A stretch of 64,000 nucleotides of DNA, from positions 62,001-126,000 of the forward strand of contig JAQWRY010000052.1 in the NCBI GenBank assembly GCA_029243485.1, read 5' to 3'. The position numbers and the translations under genes are program-made. The first letter of the stretch is position 1. Every line of letters starts with the position of its first letter. The notes beneath the pieces are model-generated. The model had not been told where the DNA came from, ran no database searches, and worked only from the letters and a program-made list of their open reading frames with translations. The DNA is from Candidatus Binatia bacterium (GTDB lineage: Bacteria; Desulfobacterota; Binatia; UBA12015). Positions 1 through 7,528 of this stretch are shown piece after piece.

Positions 1-146
1 TGGGTTCTCCGGCCGGTGGGCGCCGCTGGCCGTCGGGCTGGGCTTTCGAACACGACCTGGAACCGGGCCTCGTCGCGCTGCTCATCGGCACGGGGATCCC
101 CCTCTCGATGCTCATCGCTCCGATTTGGTGGAACTCGATTGGCTGA
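1..146 (+). CDS. C-terminal end of a membrane transporter (AEC-like), partial
   Basis: The first 143 bases encode 47 residues in frame 3 and end at TGA 144-146; the 5' part lies outside the window. The tail has a hydrophobic segment (about residues 22-42) containing GLVALLIGTGIPLSML and then a short polar end. The GT-hydrophobic-PLS pattern resembles the last helix of auxin efflux carrier (AEC) family permeases, but too little remains to be certain. The stop overlaps the TTG start of the next gene (ATTGGCTGA), which suggests translational coupling with the Mla genes. Confidence 0.5.
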   Translation, partial: GSPAGGRRWPSGWAFEHDLEPGLVALLIGTGIPLSMLIAPIWWNSIG

Positions 147-1332
147 TCCGTTGGACACACTTGCGGGGATTCCGCACAGTGGCGTGGACGTGTCCGCTGA
201 GCGCGAGGTAAGCCTCGACCGGTCGCCCGGAGGTGCCCTGCGGGTGCGACTTTCGGGTGCGTGGGGTTTAGATGAGGGTGAGGGGTTGCCGCCGGTCGAG
301 CCGGTTCGGCGCGAGCTCTCCACCGATCCGCCGCCCAACCAGGTCGAATTCGACGTGAGCCAGCTTTCCGGCTGGGACAGCGGCGTGCTGAGCTTCCTCG
401 TCCAGGTCGACGATCTCTGCACCGAACGCGGCGTGGCGACCGACCGTGCGAGCCTTCCGGAAGGGCTCCGGCGGATGGTCGAGTTGGCCACCGCCGTCCC
501 GGAAACGAAGGACGCCAAAGACAACTCCGGCAAGCCGTCCGGCATGGTCGCCCGGCTCGGCGCCGCGACGCAGAGCGCCTCCGAAGGCGGCGGCGAGATG
601 GTCACCTTCATGGGTGAGGTCACGGCTTCGATCGGCCGGATGTTCCGCGGGCAGGCCCGCTTCCGGATGGTCGACCTGTGGTCGTTCGTTCAGGACTGCG
701 GCGTCCAGGCTCTGCCGATCGTCACACTGATCAGCTTTCTCGTCGGGCTGATCCTCGCCTTCGTCGGCGCGGTCCAGCTCGAGCAGTTCGGCGCACAGAT
801 CTACGTCGCGAATCTCGTCGGAATCGCGATGGCGAGAGAGATGGGCGCCATGATGGCTGCCATCATCATGGCCGGGCGAACCGGAGCGGCATTCGCCGCC
901 CAACTCGGGACCATGCGCGTCAATCAGGAGATCGACGCTCTGCAGGTCATGGGTCTCCCACCGATGGACTTCCTGGTCCTTCCGCGGGTGATCGCGCTTT
1001 GCTTGATGATGCCCCTCCTCACACTATACGCCGATCTCGTCGGCATCATCGGCGGCGGTGTCGTCGGGGCCGCGATGCTCGACCTGACCCCCGTCGTCTA
1101 CTGGGACCAGACCGTCTACGGCGTGACCCTCAATGACTTCACGACGGGCCTCATCAAGGCATCGGTCTTCGGAATGCTCATCGCCTTCTCGGGCTGCCTG
1201 CGCGGGATGCAGTGCGGCAACAGCGCGTCCGCGGTCGGCGACGCGGCAACGTCGGCCGTCGTCACCGGCATCGTGATGATCATCGTAGCTGACGCGACGT
1301 TTACCGTCGTGTTCAACATCATCGGTTTCTAG
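139..1332 (+). CDS. mlaE: MlaE-family ABC transporter permease with N-terminal STAS-like domain
   Basis: This is the inner-membrane permease of an MCE-type lipid transporter (Mla/Mkl/Ttg2 class), 397 aa from TTG 139. The start was chosen because it overlaps the stop of the upstream gene; an ATG at 16 is in frame but would lie inside that gene. Residues about 20-125 look like a STAS/anti-sigma-antagonist domain and residues about 150-397 form the MlaE domain with several membrane helices. The hallmark segment MAREMGAMMAAIIMAGRTG is followed by LGTMRVNQEIDALQ, the coupling loop of the family. Fusion of a STAS domain to MlaE is known in several proteobacteria; E. coli instead has a separate MlaB. 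It is followed 2 bases later by mlaF. Confidence 0.9.
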   Translation: MADPLDTLAGIPHSGVDVSAEREVSLDRSPGGALRVRLSGAWGLDEGEGLPPVEPVRRELSTDPPPNQVEFDVSQLSGWDSGVLSFLVQVDDLCTERGVATDRASLPEGLRRMVELATAVPETKDAKDNSGKPSGMVARLGAATQSASEGGGEMVTFMGEVTASIGRMFRGQARFRMVDLWSFVQDCGVQALPIVTLISFLVGLILAFVGAVQLEQFGAQIYVANLVGIAMAREMGAMMAAIIMAGRTGAAFAAQLGTMRVNQEIDALQVMGLPPMDFLVLPRVIALCLMMPLLTLYADLVGIIGGGVVGAAMLDLTPVVYWDQTVYGVTLNDFTTGLIKASVFGMLIAFSGCLRGMQCGNSASAVGDAATSAVVTGIVMIIVADATFTVVFNIIGF

Positions 1333-1334
1333 TC

Positions 1335-2132
1335 ATGACGGATCCGAATCCAAACCCGAGCGGCAACGCTTCCGAGGCCGAAATCACCGTACGCGACCTC
1401 ACGATGGCGTACGGAAGCTTCGTTCTGATGCGCGACATCGACTTCTCCGTCCAGCGCAGCAGCATCTTCATCATCATGGGCGGCAGCGGGAGCGGGAAAA
1501 GCACACTCCTCCGTCACATGATCGGCCTCAAAGAGCCCGCAAAGGGCGAGATCTTCTACGGCAAAGAGAGCTTCACCAAAGCCCACGCCGCGGATCGCGA
1601 GCGCATGGTGCGACGACTCGGCGTGCTCTTCCAGAGCGGCGCCCTGTTCAGCTCGTTGACCCTCGCCGAGAACATCGGGCTTCCCCTGGGTGAGTACACC
1701 GACCTGAGCCCCGGCGACATCCGCGAACTCGCGTCTTTGAAGCTGGCGCTCGTCGGTCTGCGCGGCTTCGAAGACTTCTACCCCGCCGAGATCAGTGGCG
1801 GGATGCAGAAACGGGCCGGGCTCGCCCGCGCGCTGGCGTTGGACCCCGACGTGCTCTTCTTCGACGAGCCGTCGGCCGGCCTCGACCCGATCAGCTCACG
1901 ACGCCTCGACGAACTCCTTCTCGAACTTCGCGACAACCTGGGCGCGACCATCGCGGTCGTGACCCACGAGCTGGCCAGTATCTTCACCATCGCGGACGAC
2001 TGCGTGTTCCTCGACCCCGAGAGCCGCACGATGATCGCGACCGGGAACCCCCGCGAATTGCGGGACCATTCGGACGACCCTCGCGTGCGCACGTTTCTGC
2101 GGCGAGGCGAGGATGGGGCGGAGGCAGGATGA
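1335..2132 (+). CDS. mlaF: MlaF-type ABC transporter ATP-binding protein
   Basis: This is the cytoplasmic ATPase that powers the MlaE permease, 265 aa, close to the usual MlaF length. Walker A is GGSGSGKST (about residues 49-57). The ABC signature is SGGMQKR, where the MQKR variant is typical of the Mla/Mkl group. Walker B and D-loop read VLFFDEPSAGLDP, and the switch histidine is in VVTHELAS. It starts 2 bases after mlaE and its stop overlaps the mlaD start (ATGA), so the four genes form one operon. It should move phospholipids or other lipids between the inner membrane and the MCE protein. Confidence 0.93.
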   Translation: MTDPNPNPSGNASEAEITVRDLTMAYGSFVLMRDIDFSVQRSSIFIIMGGSGSGKSTLLRHMIGLKEPAKGEIFYGKESFTKAHAADRERMVRRLGVLFQSGALFSSLTLAENIGLPLGEYTDLSPGDIRELASLKLALVGLRGFEDFYPAEISGGMQKRAGLARALALDPDVLFFDEPSAGLDPISSRRLDELLLELRDNLGATIAVVTHELASIFTIADDCVFLDPESRTMIATGNPRELRDHSDDPRVRTFLRRGEDGAEAG

Positions 2133-3052
2133 AAAAGGCGAGTCCGACCCTGATCGGGGTCTTCGTCCTGGGAGCCATCGCGTTGGCCCTAGGCGGTGTG
2201 ATCATCTTCGGCTCCGGGAAGTTCTTCGAGAAAAGAACCCGGATCATCATGTACTTCGAAGGATCCGTGAACGGTTTGTCCGTCGGATCCCCGCTCAAGT
2301 TCAAGGGTGTCCCGATCGGCTCGGTGGCGGAGATTCGCTTGATGGTCGACCAGGAGGAGAACATCGTCGCGATTCCCGTCGTCGCGGAGATCGACGACGG
2401 CAAAGTCGCGACCGACCTTGGAACCTCTCTCCACCTCAATGATCAGAACATCAACGAACTCGTCCAGGCGGGACTCCGCGCGACCCTCGAAAGCCAGAGT
2501 CTCGTCACCGGGCTTCTGTTCGTGGGCCTCGACATCGTGCCCGATAGCGGCGCGGCCACACTGCACATCCAGAGCCAGTACCCCCAGATCCCCACGCTGC
2601 CCTCGACCTTCGAGCAGTTCAGCGCGACGCTGACCGAGGTGCTGAAGCAGGTCCGCCAGGTCGACTTCAAGAAGCTCGGCGACGGGATCACGCAGACGGT
2701 CGACGGCCTCAACAAGATCGTGAACTCACCCGAGATCGCCGACACGATCGAGGAACTGGACCAGACTCTCGTGGCGATGCGCCAGGCGATCGAAGAGATC
2801 AACAACGCGGTAGGCCCGGTCACGCAGAACTTCGAAGACGCCACGAAGGAAGCGACGAAGGTTTTCGACACCCTTCGTCAGACGATCGAGACGGCGCAGG
2901 CGCTGATTCAGCCGGACGCCCCGCTCGCCTATGAACTCGAACAAACCATCAAGGACGTGGGCGGCGCCGCACGTGCTCTGAAGCAGCTCGCAGACCTGGT
3001 CGACGAACAACCCACCGTGCTCCTGTACGGCAAGGAAGGGGAGAGGGAATGA
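2129..3052 (+). CDS. mlaD: MlaD-type MCE-domain substrate-binding protein
   Basis: This is the periplasmic, membrane-anchored lipid-binding component of the Mla transporter, 307 aa. A single N-terminal membrane anchor (about residues 7-29) precedes an MCE domain (about 38-115) that begins with YFEGSVNGLSVGSPLKFKG, the typical MCE start. The C-terminal half (about 165-290) is rich in heptad-like helices and probably forms the tube or coiled-coil extension seen in longer MCE proteins. The gene overlaps mlaF by 4 bases and the next gene by 4. In actinobacteria MCE systems import sterols and fatty acids; a similar role here fits the lipid catabolism genes but is inference. Confidence 0.9.
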   Translation: MKKASPTLIGVFVLGAIALALGGVIIFGSGKFFEKRTRIIMYFEGSVNGLSVGSPLKFKGVPIGSVAEIRLMVDQEENIVAIPVVAEIDDGKVATDLGTSLHLNDQNINELVQAGLRATLESQSLVTGLLFVGLDIVPDSGAATLHIQSQYPQIPTLPSTFEQFSATLTEVLKQVRQVDFKKLGDGITQTVDGLNKIVNSPEIADTIEELDQTLVAMRQAIEEINNAVGPVTQNFEDATKEATKVFDTLRQTIETAQALIQPDAPLAYELEQTIKDVGGAARALKQLADLVDEQPTVLLYGKEGERE

Positions 3053-3675
3053 TCCGACGTGCCATGGATCCCATGAGATTCGCCCCGCTGCTGGTCGCGC
3101 TGTTCGCAACCGGCTGCTCGCTGTTCAGCGCGCCCACGGTGACCCCGACGCGCTTCTTCGTACTCACCGGCGACCGAACGCTCAGCAGCGGCACCGACAG
3201 CAACGCAAAGGTGTCGATCGGCGTCGGCCCGTTCACGTTCCCGCGCTACCTGTCACGGAAGCAGATGGTGCGACGGACGGACCCGAACCAGGTCGTGTTC
3301 TCGCAGTTCAACAAATGGGCGGAGCCCGTGGAAGCGGGCTTCCTGCGGGTCATGGCGGAGAATATCGGCTGGGCGATAGGCACCAGCCAGGTCCTGCTCT
3401 TTCCGTGGTACGAGATCCCGCTCGAGTACCAGGTGAAGGGTGAAGTCCTCCGATTCGAGACGAACGACGATAGCGAGGCCGTCCTCGAGTGCGTCTGGAC
3501 GGTCTACCAACTCCATCAGAAGAAGTACCTCGTGACACGCCACGCCGACCTGCGTCGACCGATCACTTCGGACAACCCCGACGACATCGCAGCTACGTTG
3601 AGCGCACTCACGGCCGACCTCGCTCGCGAGATCGGGCGCACCGTACTCACCGAAGCCGCGACCCACCGGCGCTGA
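3049..3675 (+). CDS. ABC-type transport auxiliary lipoprotein (PqiC/YmbA-like)
   Basis: This is a 208-aa lipoprotein at the end of the mla operon. The N-terminus has a signal peptide with a lipobox ending ATGC (Cys 23 from the first ATG; an internal ATG at 3064 would give a shorter signal). The mature part fits the ABC transport auxiliary component family (PqiC/YmbA), which often follows MCE operons and sits at the outer membrane. The core segment TRFFVLTGD near the N-terminus and a C-terminal region of alternating strands and helices match that fold. It overlaps mlaD by 4 bases. It ends 9 bases before the convergent thiolase gene, and the repeat GCTGAC/GTCAGC (3672-3701) could form a weak shared terminator. 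Confidence 0.75.
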   Translation: MIRRAMDPMRFAPLLVALFATGCSLFSAPTVTPTRFFVLTGDRTLSSGTDSNAKVSIGVGPFTFPRYLSRKQMVRRTDPNQVVFSQFNKWAEPVEAGFLRVMAENIGWAIGTSQVLLFPWYEIPLEYQVKGEVLRFETNDDSEAVLECVWTVYQLHQKKYLVTRHADLRRPITSDNPDDIAATLSALTADLAREIGRTVLTEAATHRR

Positions 3676-3684
3676 CGCGCTCCC

Positions 3685-4881
3685 TCATCCCCGGGTCAGC
3701 AATAGGCAGCCGCAGGTATTTCCACCCCCGGCAGCGGCAACCGCGACTTCGGGGGCCTTCGGCACCTGACGCTCGCCCCCTTCACCCCAAAGCTGCACGC
3801 ACGCTTCGTGGAGAAAACCGAACCCGTGCAGTCGCCCTGCGGATAGCTGCCCACCGTGGGTGTTGATCGGAAGCTCTCCATCACGCGCGATCCGCTGCCC
3901 GCCCTCGATGAAGGGACCGCCCTCCCCCGGCTTGCAGAAGCCGAGAGCTTCGAGCCAGGAAAGCGTGAGGAAACTGAATCCGTCGTACGCTTCGAGAATG
4001 TCGACATCCGACGGCTTCAGATCCGTACGTGTCCAGAGATGCGCTCCGGCATCGCGGGTCGCCATCGTCGTCAGGTCGTCGAATTGATCCCACGAGGGTC
4101 GGCCGCGTAGGGCCGTGCCCACCGCCTCCACCTGGATCGGCGTCTTCCGGAGATCCTTCGCGTGGTCGACGTGCGAGACGACGAAGGCGGTCGCCCCGTC
4201 GCATGGCACATCGCAGTCGAAGAGGCAGAACGGCTCAGAAATCATCCGGGCGGCGAAATAGTCCTCCATCGACATGGGGTCGCGGTAGATCGCATTGGGA
4301 TTGAGGCCGGCGTTCTTGCGGGCGTTGATCGGAATCTGTGCGAGCTGTTCGCGCGTCGTCCCGTACTCGTGAAAGTGCTTTTGTGCGAAAAGCGCGATCC
4401 AGATGGCCGCGGACGGCGCGGCGAACGGCAACGTCCACGAGAGAGGGCCACTCGCTCGGAAACCGCTCCCTCCCTCCGAGCCGATCCCCTGGCGGCCCCC
4501 CGCACCCTGCGCACTTCCCTCGAACACGCTGCGGAAGCACAGGACGTGCTTTGCGAGCCCCGCACCGACAGCGAGACAAGCCTTGATCACCGCGCCGAGC
4601 TGGCCGGAGGTCTCGATGCCCGAGTCAAACCAGCTGAGTTCCAAGCGCAGCGCGTCGTGCAGGTCCGTGGCGCTCGCCCCGCTGAAGCCCGGGTTGCCGA
4701 TGGCCATCCCGGGATAGGTCGACAGTCCGTCGATGTCCGAAATCTCGAGGCCGGCATCCTTCACGGCCGCGAGACACCCGTCGATCGTGAGCTCCAACGG
4801 ATCCCGATACAGACGACGTCCGATCTCCGACTGGCCTATCCCAGTGATACAGGCCTTCTTCTCCAGAGTCTCGGTCGCCAT
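3685..4881 (-). CDS. Thiolase-fold protein (Ltp-like) lacking the nucleophilic cysteine
   Basis: This is a 398-aa thiolase-superfamily protein. The ATG at 4881 overlaps the stop of the upstream DUF35 gene (TGATG). The N-terminus KKACITGIGQSEIGRR and the two-lobed architecture match SCP-x/lipid-transfer thiolases. Where canonical enzymes have the nucleophilic Cys, this protein reads IETSGQLGAVIKA, with no Cys. The usual GHPLGATG motif is replaced by THGGQLSAGRLHGFG. Ltp2-type aldolases of steroid side-chain degradation also depart from the thiolase active site and work with a DUF35 partner, so a retro-aldol or acyl-transfer-like role is more likely than Claisen thiolysis. The substrate is unknown. 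It is co-transcribed with the DUF35 gene and the phosphodiesterase. Confidence 0.8.
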   Translation of the reverse strand: MATETLEKKACITGIGQSEIGRRLYRDPLELTIDGCLAAVKDAGLEISDIDGLSTYPGMAIGNPGFSGASATDLHDALRLELSWFDSGIETSGQLGAVIKACLAVGAGLAKHVLCFRSVFEGSAQGAGGRQGIGSEGGSGFRASGPLSWTLPFAAPSAAIWIALFAQKHFHEYGTTREQLAQIPINARKNAGLNPNAIYRDPMSMEDYFAARMISEPFCLFDCDVPCDGATAFVVSHVDHAKDLRKTPIQVEAVGTALRGRPSWDQFDDLTTMATRDAGAHLWTRTDLKPSDVDILEAYDGFSFLTLSWLEALGFCKPGEGGPFIEGGQRIARDGELPINTHGGQLSAGRLHGFGFLHEACVQLWGEGGERQVPKAPEVAVAAAGGGNTCGCLLLTRG

Positions 4882-5321
4882 CAAGCTTCCCCTCCGGCGG
4901 GTCGGAAGAGCGGGATCCAGATGACGTCCTCTCCATCGGGCTGCTTCTCGAAGACCACCTCGACCGGCATCCCGATGTAGACGTCTTCGGGCGCGCACCC
5001 GACGATGTTGGTCGTGAGGCGAATCGTCGGATCCTCCTCGATCTCGACGATGGCGACGACGTACGGAAGCTCCGGTCCCGGCATCCACATCTGGTGGTTC
5101 ACCGTGTACGTCGCGACCTTCGCCCTTCCTGAGACCGCCTCCGGCGCGACATTCTTCGAATGGTCTTGGTAACAGACCCCCACCGGCGGGTGGATCCGCG
5201 TCCCGCAGTCGCCACACCGAAGGAAGCGCAACTCTCCCTGTTCCCCACCGGTCCAGAACGGGCGATTCAGATCCGTGAGCCGCGGGAGCAAGCGAAAGGG
5301 TGGGGTTTCGTCTGTAGTCAA
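4881..5321 (-). CDS. DUF35 OB-fold zinc-ribbon protein, partner of the adjacent thiolase
   Basis: This 146-aa protein has a rubredoxin-like zinc ribbon followed by an OB fold (DUF35). TTG 5321 was chosen because GAGGAG lies 8 bases upstream, while a longer in-frame reading starts inside the preceding phosphodiesterase gene. The ribbon reads CGDCG followed by a Cys and then a His (CYQDH) rather than a second complete CxxC, so the fourth ligand may be His. The OB part contains VVAIVEIEEDPTIRLTTNIV. Proteins of this family bind thiolase-fold partners and channel acyl-CoA, as in ChsH2/Ltp2 and archaeal HMG-CoA synthase complexes. The stop overlaps the ATG of the thiolase by one base, so the two are probably made as a complex. 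Confidence 0.85.
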   Translation of the reverse strand: MTTDETPPFRLLPRLTDLNRPFWTGGEQGELRFLRCGDCGTRIHPPVGVCYQDHSKNVAPEAVSGRAKVATYTVNHQMWMPGPELPYVVAIVEIEEDPTIRLTTNIVGCAPEDVYIGMPVEVVFEKQPDGEDVIWIPLFRPAGGEA

Positions 5322-5332
5322 CGTCGTTCTCC

Positions 5333-5818
5333 TCAAAAGAGCAGGACCTCGGCGGAAAGGGTACCGAGGTCGACCACCCCGACGGCGTTGTGCCCCTCGA
5401 GGTGACCGGCGCATTCGCCGGGATTGAAGATCAGTCGCTGCGGCGTCTGATCATGAACGCGGAGATGATTGTGGCCGTGGAGTACCAGATCGTGCGGTTT
5501 GCGGAGCGCGCCTTCGACCTCCCGCGGATCGTGCACCACGAGGATCTCTCGACCTTCCCAGACCGCCTCGAAGGGCGGCTCGGCCAAGCGAATGTCGAGG
5601 CGCTCCGCGGCCGCATCCAGCTCCTCTCGCAGCACGTCGTTGTTCCCGTACACACCGAAGAGCGGGGCATCGATGTGTGCGAGTTTCTCCAGAGTCGCAC
5701 CCCGGGTGATGTCGCCGGTGTGAACCACGCGATCCACCTCCGCGCGATTCAACACCTCCACGATGCGCGCGACGTTCCGCGCATTGTCGTGAGTGTCGCT
5801 TACGACTCCGATCCGCAT
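5333..5818 (-). CDS. YfcE/MJ0936-type metallophosphoesterase
   Basis: This 161-aa protein is a compact calcineurin-like phosphodiesterase. Metal-binding motifs appear in order: GVVSDTHDN near residue 5, HTGDI, YGNND, VVHDPR and LHGHNH. The length and motifs match the YfcE/MJ0936 group, which hydrolyses phosphodiester model substrates; the natural substrate is unknown. It ends 11 bases before the DUF35 gene on the same strand and so is probably co-transcribed with the thiolase pair. A gap of 65 bases separates it from the upstream SCP-x thiolase. Confidence 0.88.
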   Translation of the reverse strand: MRIGVVSDTHDNARNVARIVEVLNRAEVDRVVHTGDITRGATLEKLAHIDAPLFGVYGNNDVLREELDAAAERLDIRLAEPPFEAVWEGREILVVHDPREVEGALRKPHDLVLHGHNHLRVHDQTPQRLIFNPGECAGHLEGHNAVGVVDLGTLSAEVLLF

Positions 5819-5883
5819 GAGAGGAGGACCCGCCGACTTAGGCGAAGAGTTCGCCCGAGTCGGCTAGTGCACTAGAACGGACC

Positions 5884-7023
5884 TCAGACCTTCTCGAGGA
5901 TGTGAATCGCGCAGGCGCTACCGAGACCGATGACGTGCGTCATGCCGATCTTGGCGCCCTCGACCTGACGCTTGTCAGCTTCTCCGCGAAGGTGGGTCGA
6001 AACCTCGTAGAGGTTCGCGATCCCAGTGGCACCCAGAGGATGGCCCTTGGAGAGAAGACCACCCGAGACGTTCACGGGCACCTTGCCGCCGAGAGCGACC
6101 GTGCCCTCGTCGATCATCTTACCGGCTTCCCCGTCCTTGCAGAGGCCAAGATTCTCGTAGTGGAGGATCTCCGCCGTTGCGAAGCAATCGTGCAGCTCGA
6201 CGAGGTTCACGTCTTCGGGACCAACCCCCGCCATCTCGTAGGCTTTCTGGGCGCCGAGACGTGTGCACGTGTTCACATCCGGCATCACGAGATCGCGCTC
6301 CGTGAAGGGGTCGCTCGTCAGGACCGACGCCTTCACCCGGACGGCCCGGCTCATGCCGAGTTCCTTCGCCTTCTTCTCCGAAGCGATCACCACTGCGGCC
6401 GCGCCATCGACGTTCACCGAACACATCAGCTTCGTGTTTGGGTAGGAGATCATCTCGGCGTTCATGACCGTCTCGAGCGGGGTCTCTATCTGATACATCG
6501 CCTTCGGATTCAGCGTCGAGTGATGATGATTCTTCACGGACACCTTGGCAAACTGCTCGAAGGTCGTGCCGTGTTTCCTTGCGTGCTCCATGCCCGCTTC
6601 CGCAAAGATCGCCGGCATCGTCGAGGAGCCGAGGAGGCCCTCCTTGGGAATTCCGCCGCGACCACCCATGCCGCCGAGAAGACCCTTGCCCATCTGCTCG
6701 ACACCAACAGCGAGCACGAGATCGTAGATGCCGGCCTTCACGGACATCCACGCGTCGCGGAACGCAGTGGCGCCCGTCGCGCACGCGTTCGCACAGTTCA
6801 CGACCGGGATTCCAGTCTGGCCGATCTGCTGCAGAACTTGCTGTCCAACCATGTTGGACGCCTGCATCAGGTTGCCGCACCACATGCCCTCGATGTCCTG
6901 GATCGACACGTTCGCATCATCCAGTGCCATCTGCGCCGCTTCGGCGCCGAGCTCCGCCACCGTCTTGTCCGGGAAGCGCCCGAACTTGATCATGTCGATT
7001 CCGAGAATGTAGACGTCACTCAT
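5884..7023 (-). CDS. SCP-x-type thiolase / acetyl-CoA acetyltransferase
   Basis: This 379-aa thiolase has the canonical active site. The nucleophilic Cys is in NACATGATAF, the second catalytic region is ELHDCFA, and the C-terminal motif is GGLLSKGHPLGATG. It therefore probably carries out CoA-dependent cleavage of a 3-ketoacyl-CoA, as SCP-x thiolases do for branched or sterol side chains. The gene follows its DUF35 partner with a 3-base gap, repeating the architecture seen at 3685-5321 and 43701-45334. Unlike the Cys-less paralogue nearby, nothing is missing from the active site. Confidence 0.88.
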   Translation of the reverse strand: MSDVYILGIDMIKFGRFPDKTVAELGAEAAQMALDDANVSIQDIEGMWCGNLMQASNMVGQQVLQQIGQTGIPVVNCANACATGATAFRDAWMSVKAGIYDLVLAVGVEQMGKGLLGGMGGRGGIPKEGLLGSSTMPAIFAEAGMEHARKHGTTFEQFAKVSVKNHHHSTLNPKAMYQIETPLETVMNAEMISYPNTKLMCSVNVDGAAAVVIASEKKAKELGMSRAVRVKASVLTSDPFTERDLVMPDVNTCTRLGAQKAYEMAGVGPEDVNLVELHDCFATAEILHYENLGLCKDGEAGKMIDEGTVALGGKVPVNVSGGLLSKGHPLGATGIANLYEVSTHLRGEADKRQVEGAKIGMTHVIGLGSACAIHILEKV

Positions 7024-7026
7024 CGT

Positions 7027-7458
7027 TCAGCTCCGTGGTTTGAAGAAGTAACTCAGGTAGGAGTTACCGTCTTTGTCTTTGCGCCCGAGCGCGTCGCGGT
7101 AGACGACTTCGACCGGCATCCCGAACTCGACGTTCTTCGGATCCGGCTCGATGTCAACGAGATTCCCCTTCACCGTGCCACCGCCTTCGAGGTCCACGAT
7201 CGCGGAGATGTACGGCGTGTCGATGCCGGGAAACGACCTATAGACGATCGAGAACGAGTAGAGTTCCCCTTTGTTCGAGAGCCGAACGGGCTCGACCTGA
7301 CCGCGCGCGAAACATTTCGCACACGTCGCGCGCGGACCGAGGAACATCGCGCTGCACTTCTTGCAGCGATGGCCCTCGAGGTACGGATCACCCGCTTCTG
7401 GGATCTTCAGAAAATCGACGACGGGGAGAGGCCCCGCCGCAGGCGTCGCTTCGGCCAT
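7027..7458 (-). CDS. DUF35 OB-fold zinc-ribbon protein
   Basis: This 143-aa protein has a four-Cys zinc ribbon (CKKCSAMFLGPRATCAKC, about residues 34-51) followed by an OB-fold domain containing IVYRSFPGIDTPYISAIVD. AAAGGA lies upstream of the ATG at 7458. It sits 3 bases before the SCP-x thiolase on the same strand and is most likely its partner subunit in acyl-CoA binding. The intergenic stretch 7459-7528 is divergent with the amidinotransferase-like gene and should hold the promoters of both. Confidence 0.87.
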   Translation of the reverse strand: MAEATPAAGPLPVVDFLKIPEAGDPYLEGHRCKKCSAMFLGPRATCAKCFARGQVEPVRLSNKGELYSFSIVYRSFPGIDTPYISAIVDLEGGGTVKGNLVDIEPDPKNVEFGMPVEVVYRDALGRKDKDGNSYLSYFFKPRS

Positions 7459-7528
7459 GAATGTGTGTCCTTTACGGGTTGATGCGGCTCGGGAAAGAGA
7501 TGGAAACTATGTCAATCGCAGCTCTTCG

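Noticed and set aside
5902-7482. A 526-codon plus-strand frame opposite the SCP-x thiolase and DUF35 genes
   Set aside because: His/Arg-rich antisense shadow without motif or ribosome site.
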